A stretch of 64,000 bases of DNA from 40CM-2-70-7 sp035631315 (GTDB lineage Bacteria; Gemmatimonadota; Gemmatimonadetes; Gemmatimonadales; GWC2-71-9). Positions 1 to 6,925 of this stretch are shown in pieces. The notes beneath the pieces were generated by a model that did no database searches, had not been told where the DNA came from, and worked only from the letters and a program-made list of their open reading frames with translations. Within the stretch, counting starts at the first letter, position 1, and the number at the start of each line of letters is the position of its first letter. The position numbers and the translations under genes were made by a program. The stretch spans positions 1 through 64,000 of the forward strand of contig DASQIZ010000059.1 in assembly GCA_035631315.1 (NCBI GenBank), in the 5' to 3' direction.

Positions 1-116
1 GTTTCTGAAGACCCTTCAGTCGCGATGAATGGATTGTGCAATAGTCGGACTGCAAGACGTCATTTCTATTCGATGGCGGCATCACGCGGTGTCAACCTGG
101 ATCGGCGAGGTTGGTC

Positions 117-1757
117 ATGATGACTCGCTCATTCGCATTCCTCGTGCCTGCACTGGCAATCGCGCTCGTACCGGCCCGCTCGACCTTCGACATGGCGGCA
201 GAGACTGCCCGCATCCGCACCCACCTCGCTACCGCCGAGGCCGAGCTCAGACGAGCTGACGTCTCGGTATTGACGGACGCCCAGCGCCGCGCTCGTCTCC
301 GCAACCTCGACGTCCTGCACCAATACTGGGTACACGGTGTGTTCCCGGTGAACACAGACTTCCCGGGCCATCTCGTTCCGTATTTCGTGGACCGGTTTGG
401 AACCCGTTGTGCCATGGCATATCTCATCGAGCGCTCAGGACGCGGGGACCTGGTAGCGCGCATCGCCGGCACACACAACGCCTACATCGGGCAGTTGAAG
501 GGTGATGCCGAGCTTGGAGCCTGGCTGCGCGACAACGGCCTCTCAGTGGCCGAGGCGGCGCGCATCCAGCCCACATACCGGAGCCCGGTCGAGGACTTCA
601 CCGGCCGGTGGGAAGGTGTGGCCCGTTTCCGGCACCGGGACAGCACCAGCCTGCAGTACGTGATGAACGACATCCCCAGCGACGAGCCCGGCGGAATCAA
701 CTACGCCCCTCCACCACGGTGGCGGCTGACATTCGCGGATCACGATCCCGTCACCCTCCGAGTCGTAACGTTCGGTGGAGACAGTCTCGTTATGCAGTCG
801 GGGCCATTGACGAGCGCTGTTGGACTGGGAGTTGGTGTGACGTCCCTCCGAACGACCATGCACTACGGTGGGAGCGTCCTGACTGGCACGATCGAGATCG
901 GCTATTCGTCAGGTGCGATCGCTCGAGCGCAGACCCGGGCCACCCTCGATTGTCCCGGGCCCCCGGCGCCGAGGGACGTCGTGGCGTTCGTTCGTCACGC
1001 CGATCTTTCCAAGGTGCGTTGCGTTATGCAGACAGGTTCCCTGCTCAATGGGCAGGGGATGCTGTTCAGCGTTACGTATCGCGTGGGATCCATTTCTGGT
1101 GACCCGGCGACCCGTTTTGTCCTTCGATGGCGCACTCGCGTGAGATGGCTGCTCCCAGAGGCAGGACCGGTCCCGGATACCCTCCCGGATGCGGAGACAT
1201 TTCGAGCCGGTCCCAGGGACACCGCCCTCGTGGCCCCAGCCGTGCTCAAGGGGATGACGACGTTCGGCCAACGCCTCCCCTGGGCAAGGACTCTCCTTAG
1301 TCACCCGGACGTGCCCCGGTTCATTCTTTTAGGCCTCATCGCCGCGCTCCAAGACACCGTCGATGAGGGTCTTGCCAACCTGTTGGTGACCACGCCGGCT
1401 GTCACTCAGGATCCGCGGCTGATGGCGACACTCGCACATCTCCCGGTCGCACCGGACTCTGAGCTGCGCAATCGCGACGGCAGCACCGCCTATATCACTG
1501 CAGCCACCGGATATGCCGGCGCGCGCGACGCCGCCGACATCTTCCTCTGGAACCACGCCCTCGCCTTGATTGCGGCACCCGGCACCAGCAACGACGTGCT
1601 GTTGACCATCGCCACCTGGGATGAGCGGCACCGCTACATGTGCGGGGGCGGGGACCCAAGGAGCCAGATTTTCGCTGCGCTCCGCGCCCGTGCGACACAA
1701 GATCGGGATACCACCATACTGGCGGCTTTGGCACGTGCTCACGGCATATGCGGGTAG
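117..1757 (+). CDS. Exported protein of unknown function
   Basis: I do not recognise a named family for the whole protein. An N-terminal signal peptide is clear (two Met, then a hydrophobic stretch ending near PARS), so the product is probably secreted or periplasmic. Residues about 95-150 contain a CAMAYLIERSG segment followed by HNAYIGQL and a GLSVAEAARIQP segment. From memory this resembles a short domain of unknown function in secreted proteins of Gemmatimonadota, Bacteroidota and myxobacteria. The rest shows no catalytic motif that I can name. ATG at 117 or 120 is preferred over an upstream TTG because a GGCGAGG ribosome-binding site lies just before. The stop overlaps the start of the next gene by ten bases, so the two are probably co-transcribed. 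Confidence 0.75.
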   Translation: MMTRSFAFLVPALAIALVPARSTFDMAAETARIRTHLATAEAELRRADVSVLTDAQRRARLRNLDVLHQYWVHGVFPVNTDFPGHLVPYFVDRFGTRCAMAYLIERSGRGDLVARIAGTHNAYIGQLKGDAELGAWLRDNGLSVAEAARIQPTYRSPVEDFTGRWEGVARFRHRDSTSLQYVMNDIPSDEPGGINYAPPPRWRLTFADHDPVTLRVVTFGGDSLVMQSGPLTSAVGLGVGVTSLRTTMHYGGSVLTGTIEIGYSSGAIARAQTRATLDCPGPPAPRDVVAFVRHADLSKVRCVMQTGSLLNGQGMLFSVTYRVGSISGDPATRFVLRWRTRVRWLLPEAGPVPDTLPDAETFRAGPRDTALVAPAVLKGMTTFGQRLPWARTLLSHPDVPRFILLGLIAALQDTVDEGLANLLVTTPAVTQDPRLMATLAHLPVAPDSELRNRDGSTAYITAATGYAGARDAADIFLWNHALALIAAPGTSNDVLLTIATWDERHRYMCGGGDPRSQIFAALRARATQDRDTTILAALARAHGICG

Positions 1758-2269
1758 CTGCTGCGCTGGTTCTGGTCTCAGGACTGGCATGTCATCAACA
1801 GACTCAGGCAGCTCCGGCGGGAAGTGTATTCGCGAACGCCGAGATCTACTGGGCCGCGATCGATTCCGTCCGCGTACTTGATCTCGGCCAGTACGTGCCG
1901 CGGGATACCGTGAGAATCAGCGCGGGGATCCAATCGTGGCCACTGGGTATGGTGGGTGACACCGAGACTGGAGTACCGATCAATACTTCGGGGCCAGTGC
2001 CATTCTGGTTGGTTACCGTCGCCAGGAACCACGGAGTCGAGCCGATACTCATCCCTCCAGCTGCACTGCGCCGAGGTCCTGGCAAGGGAGCCAGGATCCG
2101 CCCTGTATTGATCCTCGGCCCCATTCAGTATCTGAGTACCGACGAAGCCACGGTGACCCTTGCGATAACCGATGCGGATTGGCGACCGGAAACCCTGTAC
2201 ACGGTCTGGGTGAAACGTGGATCGAAGAACTGGACGGCGATTCGCGTGGGAAGGGAACTGCAGAGCTAA
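1748..2269 (+). CDS. Putative lipoprotein of unknown function
   Basis: The predicted 173-residue protein starts with a short hydrophobic signal ending in LVSGLAC, a good lipobox, so the mature protein would begin at Cys and be membrane-anchored. The ATG at 1748 lies inside the end of the preceding gene and gives exactly this lipoprotein start; longer in-frame starts would put the lipobox internally. No family is recognised. The mature part looks like a small beta-rich domain with alternating hydrophobic stretches and no obvious catalytic motif. Translational coupling with the upstream exported protein suggests a shared envelope role. Confidence 0.65.
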   Translation: MRVAAALVLVSGLACHQQTQAAPAGSVFANAEIYWAAIDSVRVLDLGQYVPRDTVRISAGIQSWPLGMVGDTETGVPINTSGPVPFWLVTVARNHGVEPILIPPAALRRGPGKGARIRPVLILGPIQYLSTDEATVTLAITDADWRPETLYTVWVKRGSKNWTAIRVGRELQS

Positions 2270-2275
2270 CGACAG

Positions 2276-2306
2276 GGGGCCTCCTGAACCTGCACCAGGA
2301 GGCCCC
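2276..2306 (+). terminator. Strong hairpin after the first gene pair
   Basis: A perfect 11-bp stem (GGGGCCTCCTG pairing with CAGGAGGCCCC, loop of 9) begins 7 bases after the stop of the lipoprotein gene. There is no T-run after it, so it is either a T-less terminator or an mRNA 3'-end stabiliser. Confidence 0.6.
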
Positions 2307-2436
2307 AAACGGTGTGAGTTTCGATGTGAGTTTCTCACGACTTTCGGTCGACCTTCGCTCTCGATGTCACGACACTGATGCCCAGAACCCCGCGTAAGTA
2401 CTACTAGGTGTCGTACCTCAAGAAGCTTCGAGCCGA

Positions 2437-2480
<44 letters not shown>

Positions 2481-2490
2481 GATTGAAGAC

Positions 2491-2540
2491 GGTGTATTCC
2501 GGTCACATAGGCGACGGTTTATACCGGGCACATAGGTAAC
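2491..2540. repeat. Tandem 25-bp repeat resembling an IS481-type terminus
   Basis: Two adjacent 25-base units share the pattern GGT-TAT-CCGG-CACATAGG-AAC with a few differences. Paired CCGG-ACATAGG units like these are, from memory, typical of the terminal regions of IS481-family elements. No transposase or opposite end is visible, so this is at most an IS remnant. It begins 12 bases after the tRNA fragment. Confidence 0.4.
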
Positions 2541-2574
2541 ACTTTCGAGCCGAAGGGCGGGGAAGAGCGTTTTA

Positions 2575-2632
2575 CCCTTGCACTTCTACAGGAACCCGCG
2601 TAGACTTCCTTCTTCCTGTAGAAGTGTAAGGG
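2575..2632 (+). promoter_or_regulatory. padR promoter with long dyad operator
   Basis: Arms 2575-2594 and 2613-2632 form an inverted repeat of 20 bases with one mismatch, built around CTACAGGAA/TTCCTGTAG. A promoter lies inside it: -35 TTGCAC (2578-2583), 17-base spacer, -10 TAGACT (2601-2606). A repressor bound to the dyad would cover both boxes. The ribosome-binding site AAGGGGAG is at the edge of the right arm. PadR proteins usually repress their own operons through such palindromes; that this PadR binds here is inferred. Confidence 0.7.
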
Positions 2633-2636
2633 GAGC

Positions 2637-2969
2637 ATGACCGAACACCGTCTCGATCTACCGCAGGGCACCCTCGATCTTCTGATCCTGAAGGCGCTCT
2701 CGCTCGAACCGATGCACGGCTGGGCCATTTCCGAGCGTCTGCACCAGGTTTCCAAAGCCACCCTCCAGGTGCCGCAGGGCTCGCTCTACCCCGCCCTGCA
2801 CCGCCTCGAACGCCGGGGCTGGATCAAGGCCGAATGGGGCACCTCCGACAACAACCGAAAGGCCAAGTACTACGCGCTCACCGCCGGCGGCCGGAAACAG
2901 CTCGCTTCCGATGCCGACGAGTGGTCCCGCCTCACCACCGCCGTCGCCCTCGTACTCAGGATGAACTGA
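2637..2969 (+). CDS. PadR-family transcriptional regulator
   Basis: This 110-residue protein has the standard PadR N-terminal winged helix: the LDLLILKALSLEPMHGWAISERL opening, the helix leading to QGSLYPALHRLERRGWI, and the wing ending KYYALTAGGRKQL. It is of the short PadR_2 type that accompanies ADOP permeases, with a minimal C-terminal helix for dimerisation. It is expected to repress itself and the downstream permease. The start ATG follows AAGGGGAG. The permease gene starts two bases after its stop, so the pair is almost certainly one transcript. Confidence 0.92.
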   Translation: MTEHRLDLPQGTLDLLILKALSLEPMHGWAISERLHQVSKATLQVPQGSLYPALHRLERRGWIKAEWGTSDNNRKAKYYALTAGGRKQLASDADEWSRLTTAVALVLRMN

Positions 2970-2971
2970 TC

Positions 2972-5626
2972 ATGATCGCGGAGCTCTGGGCAGACCTGAG
3001 ATATCGCCTCCGGGCGCTGTTTCACCGGTCCGACGTCGAACGCGAGCTCGATCAGGAGCTCGCCTTTCACATCACTCAGGCGACCGCGAAATGGGTCGCC
3101 GATGGTCTCTCGCCCGACGAGGCAAAACGGCGTGCGCGGCTCGAATTCGGGAGCGTGGACAACACCAAGGAGGAGAGCCGGGAACGACGGGGAACCGCGC
3201 TGATGGAGGCGACTCTCGCAGATCTCCGGTACGCTCTCCGCGGCCTGCTGACGCACCCGGTGTTCACCGCCGGAGTCGTGCTGACGCTCGCGCTGGGCAT
3301 CGGCGCCAACACGGCGGCGTTCAGTCTAATCGAGAGCGTGTTGCTGAAACCGCTCCCCTACCCCCACCCGGAGCAGATCGTCTCGCTCGCGCTGATCGAT
3401 CCCCGGGGACAGGTGCCGGGCGGCGGCGCCCAGGTCTCGGACCGCGAGTTTGCAGTGTGGAAACGGGACAGCCGCTCATTCGCCGCCCTCGCGGGCCTCA
3501 GCGGAGGGTCGGCGGTCCTGACAGACGGTGGCGACGTGGAGGAGATCAACGGCGCCGAGGTCTCGGGCGATTTCTTCCCCGTCTTTACCGTCGCCCCGGC
3601 GTTGGGACGCACCCTGACGGCCGCCGACACGAGAAGTGGAGCCCCTCCCGTCGTCGTCATCAGCCAGACGTTGTGGAAGCGACGGTTCGGAGGAGACGCG
3701 GCCGTTGTGGGACGCACGGCCACCCTCGACGGGGTGCAGCGGGAAATCGTCGGCATCATGCCCCCGGGCTTCCGCTATCCGTCGGAGGCCGACTACTGGA
3801 TTCCCCGCAGTTTCGAGCCGGGCAACGGGACGATGAGCTGGTTCTTCTCGGCCGTCGGGCGGCTGGCACCGGGACGGACGCTGGCCGAGGCCCGGACCGA
3901 GCTGCAAGCGGTTCAGACCCGCGCCGAGCTCAACCGCCCCCCACGTGCCCGGGGCGGAAGGGTCGACATGCTCACGCTGCATGAACGGCTCTTTGGTTCG
4001 GCCAGAGTCCCACTGCTCATGTTGCTGGGCGCGGTGGGGTTCGTGCTCCTCATCGCCTGCACGACCACGGCGAACCTCTTCATCGCCCGCGCCGCGGCCC
4101 GCCGGCGCGAATTCGCCATTCGCGCCTCCCTCGGCGCCGGCCGTGGCCGGCTGATTCGCCAGCTCCTGGTGGAAAGCGTGCTGTTGGCCGCGATCGGCGG
4201 CCTCCTGGGACTTGCCTTCCCCGTCTGGGGGACCCGGGTCCTGACCGCCGTCATTCCCTCGACGGTGGACCACGTGCCGGCCGCGACCCTGGACGGGTGG
4301 GTGCTGCTCTTCGCGGCGGGTGTCGCCCTCTGTACCGGCGTAGTGTTCGGACTGACTCCCGTGGCCAGCCTGTCCTGGTCCAACCTGTCGGGAGTGATGA
4401 AGGCCAGCGCGCCGGGGGCGGGCGGCAACCAGAGCCATGCCCGCCAGGGCCTGGTCGTCGTGCAGCTCGCGTCCGCCGTCGTCCTGTTGGCGGGGGCCGG
4501 ACTCCTCACCAGGAGTCTCACGGCCTTCGTCGCGCTCGATCCGGGATTCAACCCGCACCACGTGCTCGCCGTGCAGGTGGACCTGCCCCGCTCTCGTTAT
4601 GCGAACGAGCACGCACGCTCCACGTTTTACGATCAGCTGCTCCAACAGACGCGCGTGCTCCCGGGAGTCGTCGCCGCCGCCGAAGCTGACGCGGTGCCGC
4701 TGTTTGGATTCTCCATGCTCTCGCGCCTTGGAACGGACGGCGCTGCCCCAAGCACAGAGTCGAATGAGATGACCGCCGTCAACCGGGTGACCCCAGGCTT
4801 TCTGGCGGCGGTCGGCCTCACGATGAAGCGCGGCCGGTGGTTCACGGACGCCGACGGACCGGGCGCTCCCCGAGTGGCGGTCATCAACGAAGCATTTGCC
4901 AAATCGCGTTTTCCGGGAAGCGACCCAATTGGGCATCGGCTCTTCTTCCCCCTACTCCCCAACGCACCGCCCGGCGCCGTGCCCGTGCAGCCCTTGATTG
5001 TCGGAGTGGTGAGCAACGTCCGGCAGGTCGGGGACCTGGTGGAGCCCATGGCGGAAGCGTTCTTCGTGGCCGCCCAGGACAGCTCAGTCCCGGAGGCCCT
5101 CGCGCTGCGTACGAGTGGTCCGCCGCTGGAGCTCGTCGCCGCGGTGAAACACACCATTGCGACCATCGATCCCTCGGTCGCGATTTCGGTGAGTGCAGAC
5201 TTGTCGGCCGTCTACTCGAGCACCTACGCAGACCGCCGAGTGGACGCCTTCCTCTTGAGTGCCTTCGCCCTCGTCGCGCTCATCCTCTCGGCGTCGGGAC
5301 TCTACGCCATTATGTCGTACCTGGTCATTCAACGAAACCGGGAAATCGGCATGCGCATGGCCCTGGGCGCGTCGAGCGCACAGGTCCTGCGGCTGGTGCT
5401 CCGACAGGGGATGACGTCCACCCTCCTGGGGCTGGGTCTTGGCCTCGCTGGCGCGTTCCTGCTGACGAGAGAGCTCCGCGCGCTCCTCTTCCGGGTGAGT
5501 GCGACCGATCCGTCGGTGTTTGCGATCGTTGCCGCCATCCTGGGTGTGGTGGCGCTCGGCGCCTGCTATCTCCCGGCACGCCGGGCCACGCATGTGGATC
5601 CGATGACCGCCCTCCGTTGGGACTAA
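2972..5626 (+). CDS. ADOP-family duplicated MacB/FtsX-type permease
   Basis: The product is 884 residues. Residues 1-80 form a soluble domain typical of these proteins (DVERELDQEL, then ARRRA-type helix AKRRARLEFG). TM1 is at about 97-119 (LTLALGIGANTAAF). A MacB-like extracytoplasmic domain follows, then three TM segments from about residue 345 with the SLGAGRGRLIRQLL coupling-type motif, a second extracytoplasmic domain, and a second FtsX block at about 750-884 ending in PARRATHVDPMTALRW. These permeases resemble the MacB/LolCE export permeases but lack a fused ATPase, and none is encoded nearby. The substrate is unknown. The start at 2972 is two bases after the padR stop. Confidence 0.9.
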   Translation: MIAELWADLRYRLRALFHRSDVERELDQELAFHITQATAKWVADGLSPDEAKRRARLEFGSVDNTKEESRERRGTALMEATLADLRYALRGLLTHPVFTAGVVLTLALGIGANTAAFSLIESVLLKPLPYPHPEQIVSLALIDPRGQVPGGGAQVSDREFAVWKRDSRSFAALAGLSGGSAVLTDGGDVEEINGAEVSGDFFPVFTVAPALGRTLTAADTRSGAPPVVVISQTLWKRRFGGDAAVVGRTATLDGVQREIVGIMPPGFRYPSEADYWIPRSFEPGNGTMSWFFSAVGRLAPGRTLAEARTELQAVQTRAELNRPPRARGGRVDMLTLHERLFGSARVPLLMLLGAVGFVLLIACTTTANLFIARAAARRREFAIRASLGAGRGRLIRQLLVESVLLAAIGGLLGLAFPVWGTRVLTAVIPSTVDHVPAATLDGWVLLFAAGVALCTGVVFGLTPVASLSWSNLSGVMKASAPGAGGNQSHARQGLVVVQLASAVVLLAGAGLLTRSLTAFVALDPGFNPHHVLAVQVDLPRSRYANEHARSTFYDQLLQQTRVLPGVVAAAEADAVPLFGFSMLSRLGTDGAAPSTESNEMTAVNRVTPGFLAAVGLTMKRGRWFTDADGPGAPRVAVINEAFAKSRFPGSDPIGHRLFFPLLPNAPPGAVPVQPLIVGVVSNVRQVGDLVEPMAEAFFVAAQDSSVPEALALRTSGPPLELVAAVKHTIATIDPSVAISVSADLSAVYSSTYADRRVDAFLLSAFALVALILSASGLYAIMSYLVIQRNREIGMRMALGASSAQVLRLVLRQGMTSTLLGLGLGLAGAFLLTRELRALLFRVSATDPSVFAIVAAILGVVALGACYLPARRATHVDPMTALRWD

Positions 5627-5636
5627 GTACCCACCC

Positions 5637-5686
5637 TTGCCCGCCGCCGTCCGTGTATATATACTGAACTATATGGTTCAGTATAT
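5637..5686 (+). promoter_or_regulatory. ArsR-type promoter/operator with predicted leaderless start
   Basis: The -35 TTGCCC (5637-5642), 17-base spacer and -10 TATACT (5660-5665) place the transcription start at about 5672-5673, the A of the arsR ATG. A perfect inverted repeat ATATACTGAAC/GTTCAGTATAT (5659-5669 and 5676-5686) covers the -10, the start site and the first codons. Binding of the ArsR product here would block its own transcription. No ribosome-binding site precedes the ATG, which fits a leaderless mRNA. Confidence 0.7.
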
Positions 5687-6038
5687 CGGACCCCGCCTCG
5701 ATGCCTCGTTCGCCGCGCTCTCGGATCCCACCCGACGCGGCGTCCTGGAGCAGCTCGGACGTTCCGACGCGTCGATCACGGACCTCGCCCAGAAGTTCCA
5801 CATGACCCTTACGGGCATGAAGAAGCACGTCGGCATCCTGGAAGAGGCCGGACTCGTGACCACCGAGAAGATCGGACGCGTGCGGACCTGCAGGCTCGGC
5901 ACCCGCCGACTGGAGGACGAGATGGCATGGCTCGAGCGGTATCGACAGCTCTGGGAAGCCCGTTTTGACGAGCTGGACACGGTTGTCCAGGAACTGAAGA
6001 AAAAGGAGAGGATCGATGGACGCGCGAAAAGAAGGTGA
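5673..6038 (+). CDS. ArsR-family winged-helix repressor
   Basis: This is a 121-residue ArsR/SmtB-type regulator: LDASFAALSDPTRRGVLEQL, the recognition region DLAQKFHMTLTGMKKHVGILEEAGLV and the wing KIGRVRTCRLGTRRLEDE. No Cys-rich metal site is seen, which fits the subgroup that sits next to SRPBCC/AHSA1 genes rather than metal sensors. The start at 5673 begins the first complete homology; an upstream TTG at 5637 is part of the promoter instead. The downstream SRPBCC gene overlaps its 3' end by 23 bases. Self-repression through the dyad over its start is likely. Confidence 0.9.
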   Translation: MVQYIGPRLDASFAALSDPTRRGVLEQLGRSDASITDLAQKFHMTLTGMKKHVGILEEAGLVTTEKIGRVRTCRLGTRRLEDEMAWLERYRQLWEARFDELDTVVQELKKKERIDGRAKRR

Positions 6039-6525
6039 GCCCACACCCATGAAGAACCGCACGACGGTGGATCGGACGTCCGATCGTGAGATCGTCGTCA
6101 CCCGAACCATTGACGGCCCGGCACGCATCGTGTGGGAGGCGTTTACCAAACCCGAGCTGTTCAAGCGGTGGTGGGTGCCGAAGTCGTTCGGCATGTCCCT
6201 GCTGACCTGCGAGCTGGACGTTCGCGCCGGGGGCTCCTACCGGCTGGTCTTCCGCCATGCTGATGCGGGCACCATGGCGTTCTTCGGCAGGTACCTCGAA
6301 GTGACTCCGCACTCGCGCATCGTCTGGACGAATGACGAAGGTGAGGGCGAGGGGTCAGTCACCACGGCGACCTTCGAGGAGAAGGGCGGCGCGACACGGC
6401 TGGTTCTGCACGACCTCTATCCGTCGAAAGAAGCGCTCGACGCAGGGATCGGGGCGACGGAGGGAATGCCCGAGACGATGGATCAGCTGAACGAGCTCGT
6501 CGTCAGCCTGCGTACGAAGCAGTGA
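6016..6525 (+). CDS. SRPBCC/AHSA1-domain protein
   Basis: The 169-residue product has the START-like AHSA1 fold: VTRTIDGPARIVWEAFTKPELFKRWWVPKSFG near the N-terminus, AGGSYRLVF, the HSRIVWTND strand and a C-terminal helix MDQLNELVVSL. Such proteins bind hydrophobic ligands in a helix-grip cavity, and many are encoded with an ArsR repressor as here. The ligand and role are not known. The ATG at 6016 follows GGAGAGGATCG and overlaps the arsR end, indicating translational coupling. Confidence 0.9.
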   Translation: MDARKEGEPTPMKNRTTVDRTSDREIVVTRTIDGPARIVWEAFTKPELFKRWWVPKSFGMSLLTCELDVRAGGSYRLVFRHADAGTMAFFGRYLEVTPHSRIVWTNDEGEGEGSVTTATFEEKGGATRLVLHDLYPSKEALDAGIGATEGMPETMDQLNELVVSLRTKQ

Positions 6526-6529
6526 AACC

Positions 6530-6574
6530 TTGCGATCCCCGGCGGCGTATGTATCGTCATATGGGAAACCCATA
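6530..6574 (+). promoter_or_regulatory. Candidate promoter and short palindrome before second padR
   Basis: A possible promoter is TTGCGA (6530-6535), 16-base spacer, TATCGT (6552-6557). A short palindrome TATGGG-AAA-CCCATA (6560-6574) sits at the expected transcription start. It differs from the operator of the first padR. Confidence 0.4.
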
Positions 6575-6583
6575 GGACAGGAC

Positions 6584-6925
6584 ATGGCCGCCAAACTCGA
6601 CGTGCAACAAGGCACCCTCGCGCTGATGATCCTCCGCACCATCGAAGTGCTGGGGCCGCTCCACGGCTACGGCATCGCGCGCCGGATCGAGGACATCAGC
6701 AAGAACCAGCTCGAGCTGAACTACGGCACGCTCTACCCCGCGCTCCTCAAGCTCGAGCAGGAGGGCGCGATCAGCGCGGCCTGGGGACCGTCGGAGAACA
6801 ACCGCCGGGCCAAGTTCTACGCCCTCACCGCCGCGGGACGAAAGCAGCTGGCACGTGAGGCTCAACAGTGGCGTCGCACCGCCGACCTGATGGCCGCGTT
6901 CCTCGCCCCGCCGGAGACCACATGA
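6584..6925 (+). CDS. PadR-family transcriptional regulator
   Basis: This 113-residue winged-helix regulator has the PadR signature LALMILRTIEVLGPLHGYGIARRIEDIS, then NYGTLYPALLKLEQEGAISAAW and a wing ending FYALTAAGRKQL. ATG at 6584 follows AGGACAGGAC and gives the usual length. Its last bases overlap the permease start (ATGA), so the pair is translationally coupled. It is expected to control the downstream ADOP permease and itself. Confidence 0.92.
   Translation: MAAKLDVQQGTLALMILRTIEVLGPLHGYGIARRIEDISKNQLELNYGTLYPALLKLEQEGAISAAWGPSENNRRAKFYALTAAGRKQLAREAQQWRRTADLMAAFLAPPETT

Noticed and set aside
5..19. Small hairpin CTGAAG-ACC-CTTCAG at the left edge
   Set aside because: Six pairs with a loop of three at the window edge; without the upstream gene it cannot be judged as a terminator.
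3476..4936. Minus-strand open frame of 486 codons inside the first ADOP permease
   Set aside because: It is rich in Arg, Gly, Gln and His with no family pattern, and sits antisense to a clear permease. It is typical of GC-rich shadow frames.
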